NCBI GenBank assembly: GCA_004352715.1
Contig: SCFE01000016.1
Span: forward strand, 2,013,676 to 2,035,618
Direction of reading: 5' to 3'
Source of the DNA: Hofstenia miamia
Taxonomy: Eukaryota > Xenacoelomorpha > Acoela
DNA: 21,943 nucleotides
A program made the translations under genes and the position numbers. Below the pieces are notes generated by a model, which worked only from the letters and a program-made list of their open reading frames with translations, searched no databases and was not told the DNA's origin. Of the stretch, positions 8,594 through 17,572 are shown piece after piece (the stretch's first letter is position 1; the number at the start of each line of letters is the position of its first letter).

Positions 8594-8716
8594 TTACAAA
8601 CTAATTTTCCATAATTTCGAGAAGCTTAGAGTATAATCCGGGAAACTTTCAAAATCGCACTTGTCAAAATTCATTGTAACACATTTATCATACCACAACT
8701 TTTTCAACCAATAATT
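8594..8716 (-). CDS. Open frame entering from the gap, C-terminal part only
   Basis: Reading out of the gap on the minus strand, 40 codons stay open before TAA at 8594-8596. The product includes WLKKLWYDKC, NFDKCDFESFPDY and SFSKLWKIS, a balanced composition with repeated Cys, Trp and Asp. It could be the C-terminus of a gene carried by the long-TIR element, most of which is hidden by the gap. No family is recognised. Two other minus frames through the gap end almost at once and are artefacts of the N run. Confidence 0.3.
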   Translation of the reverse strand, partial: NYWLKKLWYDKCVTMNFDKCDFESFPDYTLSFSKLWKISL

Positions 8717-9716
8717 NNNNNNNNNNNNNNNNNNNNNNNNNNNNNNNNNNNNNNNNNNNNNNNNNNNNNNNNNNNNNNNNNNNNNNNNNNNNNNNNNNNN
8801 NNNNNNNNNNNNNNNNNNNNNNNNNNNNNNNNNNNNNNNNNNNNNNNNNNNNNNNNNNNNNNNNNNNNNNNNNNNNNNNNNNNNNNNNNNNNNNNNNNNN
8901 NNNNNNNNNNNNNNNNNNNNNNNNNNNNNNNNNNNNNNNNNNNNNNNNNNNNNNNNNNNNNNNNNNNNNNNNNNNNNNNNNNNNNNNNNNNNNNNNNNNN
9001 NNNNNNNNNNNNNNNNNNNNNNNNNNNNNNNNNNNNNNNNNNNNNNNNNNNNNNNNNNNNNNNNNNNNNNNNNNNNNNNNNNNNNNNNNNNNNNNNNNNN
9101 NNNNNNNNNNNNNNNNNNNNNNNNNNNNNNNNNNNNNNNNNNNNNNNNNNNNNNNNNNNNNNNNNNNNNNNNNNNNNNNNNNNNNNNNNNNNNNNNNNNN
9201 NNNNNNNNNNNNNNNNNNNNNNNNNNNNNNNNNNNNNNNNNNNNNNNNNNNNNNNNNNNNNNNNNNNNNNNNNNNNNNNNNNNNNNNNNNNNNNNNNNNN
9301 NNNNNNNNNNNNNNNNNNNNNNNNNNNNNNNNNNNNNNNNNNNNNNNNNNNNNNNNNNNNNNNNNNNNNNNNNNNNNNNNNNNNNNNNNNNNNNNNNNNN
9401 NNNNNNNNNNNNNNNNNNNNNNNNNNNNNNNNNNNNNNNNNNNNNNNNNNNNNNNNNNNNNNNNNNNNNNNNNNNNNNNNNNNNNNNNNNNNNNNNNNNN
9501 NNNNNNNNNNNNNNNNNNNNNNNNNNNNNNNNNNNNNNNNNNNNNNNNNNNNNNNNNNNNNNNNNNNNNNNNNNNNNNNNNNNNNNNNNNNNNNNNNNNN
9601 NNNNNNNNNNNNNNNNNNNNNNNNNNNNNNNNNNNNNNNNNNNNNNNNNNNNNNNNNNNNNNNNNNNNNNNNNNNNNNNNNNNNNNNNNNNNNNNNNNNN
9701 NNNNNNNNNNNNNNNN
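8717..9716. other. Assembly gap of exactly 1000 N
   Basis: All bases are N. The length of exactly 1000 is typical of a scaffolding placeholder rather than a measured distance. It ends directly against the inner edge of the right repeat, so that arm may extend into the gap. Confidence 0.99.
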
Positions 9717-9972
9717 AAAACCCATTAGCAGAGATGTAAATCAAGTAGGTGACTCACTAATTAACATTTGCAAACACCCTTGATATTGCAGAGGTCAAAA
9801 TGTCATTTTGTGGGATCTTCAAAAGCACTTAGCGTCAGGTATCAATTAGATGACTCAACGCCTCAACCACCCCCTTTGATATTCATGGTCTGTCACGTGA
9901 CGTGTGACGTCATAAGCTCTCGACCAATCAGAGGCGTTTGTTTGTGGTCTCCTTGCCGCGGCCTCTACTACT
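9717..9972 (-). repeat. Right terminal inverted repeat, 256 bp
   Basis: Reverse-complement copy of 8155-8410. It begins immediately after the gap and ends with CCTCTACTACT against the outer AATATT (9973-9978). It carries the mirrored CCAAT, CRE and E-box cluster. Confidence 0.95.
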
Positions 9973-9978
9973 AATATT

Positions 9979-10048
9979 AGAACACCTAGGAAAATGTGGA
10001 ATAAGATACGACATCAAAATTTTAAGATCTACCATCACCAAAATTTAA
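9979..10048 (+). pseudogene. Penelope-type GIY-YIG endonuclease remnant, right part
   Basis: After one AATATT is kept, the frame from 8078-8154 continues as EHLGKCGIRYDIKILRSTI and TKI to TAA at 10046-10048. The segment fits the family pattern after the GIY-YIG helix, where S-x-I-x-EHL, then CG/TGH, then IKIL follow. Restoration of the frame across the insertion shows that the long-TIR element landed inside this relic. Confidence 0.6.
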
Positions 10049-10310
10049 AAGTAATCGATGTTATCAGAAAATGTTTCGTTTTATTATTTTTGTTTGAATT
10101 TCCATACTCAGATCACTGTTATAGTTACATATTCGAATATACTTAAAGTAGGTATGCCCACTAAATCTTAGAAAAGAATCCGAGAAAAGTCAACAGAAAT
10201 TGTCAAAAAAAACTTCGTCAGCATCTCAAAAGCAAAAGCTGGAGTTCCACAAATTCATCATTAACACCTAATGAAATGATATCAAACTTTATAAAAACTT
10301 TACTTTTCTA
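10049..10310. other. AT-rich interval before the LINE cluster
   Basis: Mostly unassigned. Near 10220-10260 a plus-strand frame reads SISKAKAGVPQIHH, which resembles the AGVPQGS motif of LINE reverse transcriptases. It may belong to LINE copy A after an internal deletion, but the match is short. Confidence 0.35.
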
Positions 10311-10870
10311 TTTGGATACATGCTTTAATAACAAAAATGAACATGGAAAAATTTCAAAATTATTTCTACATCCCCAATGTTACATCTATATTTATGTCTT
10401 TACGACGTTGTTATTATTAATTAATAATACTTTCCCATATAACAAATGAGACTTTCTTGCTGCAAAATTAGTCAATAAACAAAATAAAAGAACCCGCAGA
10501 ATTGAACCTATTAGGTATAAGAAGCGAATAATGAAAAATTCATTTCTAAACACAGCTATATGAATTGCCAAAATACATTAAACAAATAAGTAGATTAAAA
10601 AAATTTAAAATGGATTTTAAAAAATATTTTTGCACGTATAGTATAAAAAAACTTAAGTGGCGAGGTTATAAATTTTATAATCCTGATTACTCTTTTAATA
10701 GAAACTAGCAAACGCCATGGCACAAGTTAACCACAATTTTTAATTGTAAATATTCGTTGTCTTGACTTTTTGTTTAGTTTTGTATTATTTTCTTTACACT
10801 TTCAGAATTGCTATCAGTATTTCTATTTATTGTTAAAACAATTTCTAAATATAGATTTTTCTTCGTCTAT
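10311..10870 (+). mobile_element. LINE fragment A, 3' end of a degraded copy
   Basis: The segment aligns along its length with 11352-11880, about 1.02 kb downstream in the same orientation. The best stretch is 50 identical bases (10511-10560 and 11529-11578) encoding RYKKRIMKNSFLNTAI, the kind of basic C-terminal tail found after LINE reverse transcriptases. A shared GGCGAGGTTATAAATTTTA and ATCCTGATTACTCTT follow as the ORF end and 3' untranslated region. Several stops interrupt the frame in this copy. Confidence 0.7.
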
Positions 10871-10907
10871 TTAATATTTACATAAAAGATTTTCGGATTT
10901 AACAACG

Positions 10908-11880
10908 TGACGTTTACAATATGCAGATGATACAATATTTAATTCTATTAAATCTCCTGAAAAAAATTGTACTTATCTCGCTAAATATTTTTCCTCTAAG
11001 ACCAAGAGTGAATCCTTTAAAAACTTAATTTTGCATTATTAAGTTAAATTGTGAATCTAGTGACACTTCAAAATATAAACTTAATTTTAACGGCGTTCGC
11101 ATAAAGTAAGTTGAGTCCTTTAAATACTTTGGAAAAGCAACTAAATCATATTAGAAAAATGACCATATCGATTAAGACAATGAACTTAATCTCTCAAAAA
11201 CTTACAACTAAAGCAAAAATTCATGCATAGTCTAATATTAAGTGATTTCAGCTATGCGAATATACTCTAAACAGATATAAATATAAATTTGTCAGAAAAT
11301 TTCAAGTACAACAAAATTGGGCTACCGAAGTAGCAGTTAATAATCATAGTTTTAATAAGAATAATGAATATAGAAAAATCTCAAATTTATCTCTACATCC
11401 ACAATGCTATATCTATATAAATGTACTAAAGACATTCTTTAAAATAATAATGCTTTTTCATATAAAAAAATGATTTCTTTCCGAAAAATAAATAATGAAC
11501 TAAAAAAGAATGCATTTAATTGAACCAATTAGGTATAAGAAGCGAATAATGAAAAATTCATTTCTAAACACAGCTATAAATAAATAGAATTGATTACCAA
11601 AATACATTAAACAAGTAAATACTTTAAAAAATGTAAGATTGATATTAAAAAATACTTTCGCACCTTTTAAAAAAGAAGAAATGGCGAGGTTATAAATTTT
11701 ACAATCCTGATTACTCTTAATAGAAACTATACGGCCATAATTCAAGTTAATTACATTATAATTTGTAAATCATGTTTTCTTTTATTTTGTTTGTATTTCT
11801 TTTCTTGAAGCTTTCAGAATTGTTATCAGTATTCTTCATTGTTTAAACCATTTCGAAATATAGACATTTCTTCTTCGAAT
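10908..11880 (+). mobile_element. LINE fragment B, reverse transcriptase to 3' end
   Basis: The frame shows QYADDTIFNSIKS with the catalytic YADD box at 10920-10931. It is followed by KYKLNFNGVRIK, a stop, VESFKYFG (pattern ING-V-x-I, then FKYLG), thumb-like KAKIHA, and FVRKFQVQQNWATEVAV (family pattern KIQ-x-x-QNWAIR). It ends with the shared tail RYKKRIMKNSFLNTAI and LPKYIKQ. Stops and frameshifts are present throughout, so it is inactive. These motifs belong to non-LTR retrotransposons of the Jockey/CR1/I type, not LTR elements. Its 3' part is a direct repeat of fragment A, so the two are head-to-tail copies of one family. Confidence 0.8.
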
Positions 11881-12039
11881 ATACATAAGATCAATGCAAC
11901 CAAGTCTTAACACCAAAGATGATTACATATATCAGCATAAGTACCTCTAATCAACGATTAATTGCATAATAATATCTTTTAATTAAACACTGCATATTTA
12001 GAGGGAAAATTTTGTAAATTGACGAAGCTCAAGTTGAGC

Positions 12040-12500
12040 GAAATGTTTCTTTTAGTCTAATGTTTTTATTAAAATTACTAAAGACCCTAACTATAAATTT
12101 AACAAGTATCTATCATCTTCGTCAAATTACAAAAAACCGAAAACAAAATAAAAAATTATAACAAAACACGGGGATATGGATATTTAACGAAAGAATGCAT
12201 TAGAATAAATCATAAGGCCTGCCCAAATTTTTGTCAAAATAGAAAGACAACTATAATCTCTTTAAAAACATTAAGAAATAAAGCCTCAACAAAATGACAT
12301 TTTGATCTACAAGCATTTTAGAAAAAACTTTCAATGAAAAACATCTATTAAACTAAAGTGGTCAGTAATTTCGAATGTTTTAAATTCTAAAGAAAATTAA
12401 ATTCTTTATATAGTAAATATATAGCATCATTAGATATTTGAAAGACAATTTAATAAAGCATTCTATTCTATTCGTAAAGTTAAAGCAGATTTATAAATTT
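12040..12500 (+). mobile_element. LINE fragment C, region before the reverse transcriptase
   Basis: Broken frames read DPNYKFNKYLSSSSNYKK, then IKLKWSVISNVLNSKEN, then IFERQFNKAFYSIRKVKADL. These resemble the linker between endonuclease and reverse transcriptase in LINE ORF2 (pattern WK-x-IN-x-x-L, then FN-x-x-F-x-x-IG). The reverse transcriptase itself was not seen downstream. It may be the 5' part of a third copy of the same family. Confidence 0.5.
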
Positions 12501-13513
12501 AGTGATTCCTTAATCGAATTATTAAATAGTTTTAACAAAAACATTCAAATATATTTCGACTTACAAAGTCATTGTCAGTTTTACGAATAATTCCATTTAA
12601 ATTTACTTAATTTTATAATAATATTTTGTTTCACTAAATATTAATTATGGGTAACAATAGTTTATGTATATAATCGTTTTTCGTATTTAGACTTGGTTGA
12701 AATGATCTTATTAGAATGCTTTCAGTGATTTTAAGATATTCATAACCGTCCAAAATATATAAAGAACTCATTAATATTAAATTTATTAGATTAACAGTAA
12801 GAATTTAGCTGTTTTGGTTGCAAACCTAAAATTTAGGTTTTTTGCTAGATATGTTAAAAAAATTACTACATACATGTATATTGTTGGAAGCGGAATCTTT
12901 AACTTTTTGGATTTCATGCAGCAATCTGACCGGACATATTGAAAATATGCTGAATAATAACAATAAGATTTTTTGGAATTTAATTGACAAATATTTCAGA
13001 TTTTTTTTATAAAGAGTTGCAATGCTATAACCCAACATTTTACAATATAACTAATTAAAGTAAGAAAACTTGATAACAGATTAAACAAGTCAACCAACTC
13101 AATTCTATTATATTTTATGTAATAACGCTATTACTAAATTACATCTGTATCTAAGCTTTCCAAAACACATATTAAAAGGAGGCTATATTATCCGAACTTT
13201 CAAGAACTTATTTCCGTCAAGTAATTATAGTCAAAACTACAAATAATAAAATTTGAATTGAAAGCAATTTAATAAGTGCTGGAGAACAGTGAAAGTTTGA
13301 TTTCGAATTCAATGTATTAGGCATTTTGACATAAACAATGTAATAGTACATAGAGAAATAGGAACAGAAACACAAAAACTTTTCAGTCAAGTGTTTGCAA
13401 AGTGATACAATTCCTTTCATAAAACTGCACTTGCAAAACAACAAGTGAGAATTGTCCGCATAGATAGATTGGAGGAGTAGAATAGAATACCCAGTTGAAC
13501 GTAGAACAATCTT
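12500..13513. other. AT-rich 3' flank of TAF12, no gene assigned
   Basis: This holds the TAF12 3' untranslated region. A minus-strand open stretch at 12826-13038 contains RLLHEIQKVKDSASNNIH before a GTATGT, which could be a small exon of another gene, but nothing else supports it. The remainder is AT-rich with no recognised repeat. Confidence 0.5.
13268..13273 (-). promoter_or_regulatory. Candidate TAF12 polyadenylation signal
   Basis: TTTAAT on the plus strand is the variant signal ATTAAA on the minus strand, about 240 bp beyond the TAF12 stop. Chance occurrence is likely in this base composition. Confidence 0.3.
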
Positions 13514-13638
13514 TCACTTTTTGAGAGTTTTTCGAATAACATTCAACCGATGTCGATGTGCTTCTGTAGCAGGACCTTTTCTGACTGTTTTGACTTCGTC
13601 GGACGCAAAACCCGGAATGTACATGTTCCAATTTTGTT
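13514..13638 (-). CDS. TAF12: TAF12, terminal exon (conserved C-terminus)
   Basis: This short exon encodes the hallmark TAF12 C-terminus. After a TTTAG acceptor (ending 13639) the two bases AA complete a Glu codon with the G left by the histone-fold exon. It then reads QNWNMYIPGFASDEVK, TVRKGPATEAHRHRLNVI and RKTLKK, with TGA at 13514-13516. Other animals have ERQWNMWIPGF, then TEAHKQR, then IRKTTKK here, so motif order and length match; the usual WNMW is WNMY. Overlapping open frames on either strand (13383-13631 minus in another frame, 13521-13796 plus) are shadows of this exon. TAF12 pairs with TAF4 in TFIID and with ADA1 in SAGA. Confidence 0.95.
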
Positions 13639-14927
13639 CTAAATTAATATTGATACACATAATTACAAAAATGATTAATTATTTAACAGTGTCACAAACA
13701 CCAAGAGACAAGAAAATGATGTTACATCCCTTCGCAGCAGGCCTTCAATTTTTTCAAACGGCTACAGGCAGACATCGTTTATATTTCATGTCGTAACATT
13801 TTGGAACACTGCGAATAAACAAACTCCAACAAATTTAAATTTTTTATAAATATTTAAAATTAAAAAAGTATCGAACTGCGCTTGTTTATCAAATTTGCAA
13901 CAATTCGAAACTTAAGTACACTCTTATAACTACATTGACTTTTATCTAAATGCAATGCGAATACTTTGTCGAATTTTTGGAGATTTGCCACATTTACGCT
14001 CAAATAATATGGTTGAACATACATTCAAACATGTAGAAAAACAAAAACTTTGACAAAACATGGAAATCGATAAAAATACCTTGAATTTGCACATTTCTTA
14101 ATATGCATAAAATTATTGGTCGAAATTGCAATCATAAAAGGATTGAACATCGTCCCAATTTCTTAAACTCTACGAAGAAAATGGTTTTCAGAATTTCAGT
14201 CAATATACTGGTAGTCCATAAACTCACACAGGAAAGTACATTACACTTCACTGGCCATTATCAATGTCGAATGATTGTAAACGGTATGTGATTGTATACA
14301 TTGATAAGAGACTTGTACTCCCATGTCATTCTTGCCTTAAATAAATTGTAGATTATGGAGAGTGATAAAATGAAAAGGCGCAAGTAATTTATAAGTTATT
14401 ATCGAAGTGACAATTCAACACCAGCTGCGACAATATCATAGAGAGTATCATCTGAAGCACAATATTTGTCATGAAACAGCTCTGGCTAGTCGCGTGTAGC
14501 GATTTGGAATGAATTGCTGGATAGGTGTTAAACCATGATTTGGAAGACCGAATATCTTGCATGTTGAAATAAACATATTTCAGTACCAACTACAGTTCAA
14601 GTACAAAAAATATGTTTTCCAGGTCCAGCTGGTAAAAAAGTTCTGTAAAACAAAAACACCTATTTAGTCCAGTTCAGCTCAAATCATTACCAATAGCGCA
14701 TGAACTAATAGAGATGCTCAAAACCAAAAAGCATCCCATGATAAAGGAGTGTCTCTACATTTTAAATTTGCTTCTGACGTAAATATTTATCGGTACCATG
14801 ATCTCTGGTTTTGGCACGGTGTGACGCGACACAATTGCACGAGGGTAGCCTATCTATATAAAATGAAATAGCATAGTTTAGTTGGTGCTTCCATGATCTT
14901 TACACCTTTTGATAAAGAAATCGGAGT

Positions 14928-14933
14928 TTTTAT
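14928..14933 (-). promoter_or_regulatory. AATAAA close to the end of an unassigned open stretch
   Basis: TTTATT on plus gives AATAAA on minus, about 30 bp after the stop of the 14962-15216 stretch. The spacing is suitable for a transcript end but may be coincidence. Confidence 0.25.
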
Positions 14934-14961
14934 TGAAAAATAGTTAACCTTTTCAAGTACT

Positions 14962-15216
14962 TCAGGCAGAGCAATAAATTTTAGTACAAATTTTCGACAA
15001 TACATGGAAGCACGTGCGCCAATAGATTAATATCCCAGGATTTACAAACTTCTTAATATCGTTGGAGAAAAGTATTTGAAAACGCGGGAAAATGGTTTTT
15101 CCTTCTAAAAGGGCATAAACAGGATACGTTAATTTCAATTCAACAGCAAAGAGTTTAATGGATAATGTGTTCGATCCATCAAAACTGGGGAATATACTAA
15201 TGATAATGATTGCTAC
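14962..15216 (-). pseudogene. Unrecognised open segment within the TAF12 intron
   Basis: Eighty-four codons are open on the minus strand from just after TGA (15217-15219) to TGA at 14962-14964. The product reads FPSFDGSNTLSIKLFAVELK, LTYPVYALLEGKTIFPRF, QILFSNDIKKFVNPGILIYW and further to a Cys-rich tail. It looks more protein-like than other AT-rich frames, has no early Met, and is followed about 30 bp later by AATAAA. It may be the last exon of a gene nested in the intron, or a transposon or retrocopy relic. I do not recognise the family. Confidence 0.3.
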
Positions 15217-15283
15217 TCATTAGTGTCGGTTGAAGTTTCACCGTGTATGTTTTAACAATTCTTCATTATAATAGCAGAGTACA

Positions 15284-15575
15284 CAGGCCTGTGGCTTGCA
15301 TTTGAAATTGAGGGAGGGGCATGGCATAACAAAGTTCAATAAATTAATCATAGTTTTACTCATATGAAATAGTTTCACACTTTTTCATTGAATTTTTAAA
15401 TAGATGCCATTAGTATTTTATATATTTCAACTAAAATATATTCATTCTAACTAAGTTACAGAATATTAGAATTAATGCTATGGAGTTTTGAATCCAGGAT
15501 GCCATGAGTAAGGCGGCCCAGTGGCCTAACAGGGAGGGCCATGGCCCCCGTGGCCCTTCCTTAGCCACGGCCCTG
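15284..15575. mobile_element. hAT miniature element, 292 bp
   Basis: The 8-bp direct repeats AGAGTACA at 15276-15283 and 15576-15583 flank ends reading CAGGCCTGTGGCT on the left and CAGGGCCGTGGCT on the right (reverse complement), 11 of 13 positions matching. Both begin with CAGG, usual for hAT termini. The right end contains a GC-rich block of overlapping GGCC and CCATGG palindromes in otherwise AT-rich DNA. No transposase sequence is present, so it is a MITE mobilised in trans. It lies in the largest TAF12 intron. Confidence 0.88.
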
Positions 15576-15834
15576 AGAGTACACCTATAATTGTTTTTGC
15601 AAAAATATTCAAAGAAGATTTTTGCATTGGCGAAATGTTTAATGATAGACTTGAAAATATATAGAAGAGCTAGAATTAAAAATCAGTAGTAGTTATGCGC
15701 AAATTCATGTTAATTAAACAATGAAAAACAACTTGATGTCATTGAGCAATACAAGACTTTGCACACAACCTTTAGCAAATATCAGAAGGGCAAGTAATTT
15801 AGCGAATTGGGCATTTCTAAGCCATAACTACCAC

Positions 15835-15968
15835 TACACTGTGTATATTCCATTTTTACGATTTTTTGAGTAATATAATAATTTATTTTGGTCATCCAAA
15901 GAAATTCAGAGCTATAGTTAAAATACTATGCTTCTTCTGAAGTGTTAGTTGACGTTTAACTAGTCTTG
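15835..15968 (+). repeat. Inverted repeat pair, left arm
   Basis: About 134 bp that align with the reverse complement of 16698-16829, with roughly 75-80% identity by eye. The best core is ATACTATGCTTCTTCTGA, shared exactly. The arms are separated by 729 bp. Confidence 0.75.
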
Positions 15969-16068
15969 AAACACGGATACACAGCCATTTTCTAGATAAT
16001 GAAAACGAATGCTTTCGTTTTCTTTTGTTCAATTTAATTATATAGTGCATTCAACCCTGTTGAAAGCA

Positions 16069-16160
16069 GGGTGGGAAACGGTTCAACTCGGTCCGAACCG
16101 ACGCGCGGCTCGGGTGACGTGTCACTCTTAGACGGGTCGTTTCATGTCGCTGCCAGTTAT
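16069..16160. other. GC-rich patch with a hAT-like end
   Basis: A sharply bounded GC-rich stretch begins CAGGGTGGGAAACGGTT and contains an interrupted palindrome CGGTTC/GAACCG. CAGGGTGGG is a common hAT-type terminus, but no matching second end and no 8-bp duplication were found. It may be one end of a truncated element. Confidence 0.35.
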
Positions 16161-16697
16161 AATCGTTAGAATGGAAGAACACTAACAAATTTAAGGAGCA
16201 ATATGAAAATTCAAACATTTTGATATTTGAAATTCTTAAAGATTGAAATTATATTTGTATTTTTTTTATTAATTTCGTACTGTTTTTCAATTTCAGTGTG
16301 CAGATTTCATAATACATTTCAAATTCCAATATACCCTAATGTAGCTTAACAATTTATAAAATTGAACAAAATTAATGTCAGTGATCATAAAATTGATCGA
16401 ATCGGTTCTCGTTTAAAGGGACATAAAGATTCGTGGGCCTGAGCCTAGCTTTTTGGATCATTTCTATCTCTGCTACAGATTCATTGCCCTACCACTATCC
16501 AACTTTGTCCCAAATTACACGACGTAATATATTCTACTCACTTCACTTTAGAATTGTTTGCCCCAAAAATGTTTGTCTCATAGGTATCAACTTTGGACAA
16601 ACTGCATTGTTCCCCAAGCCCACTTTCGTCTTTGGCTTGGTGTCGAATGCACTGAATAATGAAATGAAACAAAATAAAACTAAATCAATGCGTACTC

Positions 16698-16829
16698 CAA
16701 GAATAGCTAAACTTCAACTAACATGTCAGAAGAAGCATAGTATTTAAACTATAACTCTGAACTTCTTTGAATGTCAAAATTACACTATTATATTAATTTA
16801 AAAATTGTAAAAAATGGAAAATACAGTGG
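16698..16829 (-). repeat. Inverted repeat pair, right arm
   Basis: Reverse-complement partner of 15835-15968. No target duplication was found outside the arms, so they may be two independent copies of one repeat family in opposite orientation rather than the ends of a single transposon. Confidence 0.75.
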
Positions 16830-17116
16830 AAACAAATGTGCGAAATTGAATCTCTCTTGTGCAAATTTGAGAGTGAAAAGGTGTAGATATTCCAAAGCTG
16901 AAACTTGGCAGGCCAAAATTTTTTTCCTCGGAGAAAATGGCATATAAAAAGTAAAATTGACTGATAATGTACAACTGAGGATAAATAATGACAACACTTT
17001 AAATAGTTCTACATTTTCACGGGTTAGGGTGAATCCGGTATTAATTTCTTGACTTAATTAAAATTTATTGAAAATATTAGTATTAGTAAAATTTCTCAAT
17101 TTGACATGAAAATTAC

Positions 17117-17274
17117 CCAAATAAAGTTGAACATCTTTAACTTCCACTTCCGTGGCTTTACGATGCTTCGCTAGAAGACAAGAGGATTTAACTGTTGATG
17201 TTATAAAATCATCAGCAATTTGAAGAAGGGCTGCTTCAACATCATCCTCTAACTGCTGGGTTGGATCGGTTTCC
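17117..17274 (-). CDS. TAF12: TAF12, histone-fold exon
   Basis: This 158-nt exon encodes almost the entire TAF12 histone fold. The acceptor is ATTTAG (ending at 17275) and the donor GTAATT (from 17116). Its first G completes a Lys codon with AA from the upstream exon, and its final G starts the Glu codon completed in the last exon. The product reads ETDPTQQLEDDVEAALLQIA, DDFITSTVKSSCLLAKHRKA, then TEVEVKDVQLYL. Invariant features of the family are present: DP-x-x-QL, LLQIADDFI, LA-x-HRK and VEVKDVQL. The open frame read through to 17058 runs into the intron and is not the true end. The exon gives the H2B-like fold that pairs with TAF4. Confidence 0.97.
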
Positions 17275-17572
17275 CTAAATGAGCGAAAAAATCTAAGAAA
17301 AATTATTAACAGTAACAATGACTATAGCACTGTATTTATTGAGTAAAATAACATAAAATATATAAAAATGAAGAAATTTGTAAAATAAAAAAAGGACATC
17401 TTAGAACACAAAATCTCCAAATGATAAGTATACATTAACTTTCACAGCATCAAAATTTATAAAACAAGCAGGGTTATAAATTATAATAAATTAATGAATG
17501 ATTTGTTTGCGGCAGAATGTAACTGATTTTACTAACATTTAAAGAGAAGACCGCAAAGGCGGCTAACAAATA

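Larger units (their letters stand above)
8155..9972. mobile_element. Long-TIR element around an assembly gap, candidate Maverick/Polinton
   Basis: Two inverted copies of a 256-bp sequence (8155-8410 and 9717-9972) enclose 306 bp of single-copy DNA and a gap of exactly 1000 N. They are flanked by AATATT on both sides. The ends read 5'-AGTAGTAGAGG and its complement. Excision leaving one AATATT restores an open GIY-YIG reading frame across 8154/9979, which confirms the boundaries. Long inverted repeats, an AG terminus and a possible 6-bp duplication are the published hallmarks of Maverick/Polinton elements, large self-synthesising DNA transposons related to animal DNA viruses. None of their genes can be seen here, so the class is an inference. 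A smaller foldback element is the main alternative. The round gap length suggests a placeholder, so true size is unknown. Confidence 0.75.
13639..17116 (-). other. Large TAF12 intron (3.5 kb)
   Basis: The intron runs from the GTAATT donor at 17116 to the TTTAG acceptor at 13639. It contains an unassigned open stretch (14962-15216), a hAT miniature element (15284-15575), an inverted repeat pair (15835-15968 and 16698-16829) and a GC-rich patch (about 16069-16160). The parts 13639-14927 and 15969-16697 hold no recognised gene; open frames at 14103-14291, 14389-14589 and 16433-16747 have no family resemblance. Confidence 0.85.

Noticed and set aside
8688-9744. Two minus-strand open frames of about 345 codons
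   Set aside because: They consist almost entirely of the N gap; only a few real codons exist at each end.
10311-11880. Direct repeats around a reverse transcriptase, suggesting LTRs
   Set aside because: The repeats encode the C-terminal tail of a LINE protein and the polymerase motifs are of non-LTR type.
13383-13631. Minus-strand 82-codon open frame
   Set aside because: It overlaps the TAF12 last exon in a different frame; the correct frame gives the conserved WNMYIPGF and TEAH motifs.
13521-13796. Plus-strand 91-codon open frame
   Set aside because: Its first half is antisense to the TAF12 terminal exon and the rest has no family resemblance.
16052-16073. CCCTG and CAGGG facing each other across 7-8 bp, like a joined pair of hAT ends
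   Set aside because: Similarity between the two sides stops after six bases, so a circle junction or paired elements cannot be supported.
16080-16135. GGTTCGGACC-like sequence suggesting a tRNA B box
   Set aside because: No A box at the right distance and no cloverleaf can be drawn.
16433-16747. Plus-strand 104-codon open frame
   Set aside because: No recognisable motifs, it overlaps the right arm of the inverted repeat, and it lies antisense in a TAF12 intron.
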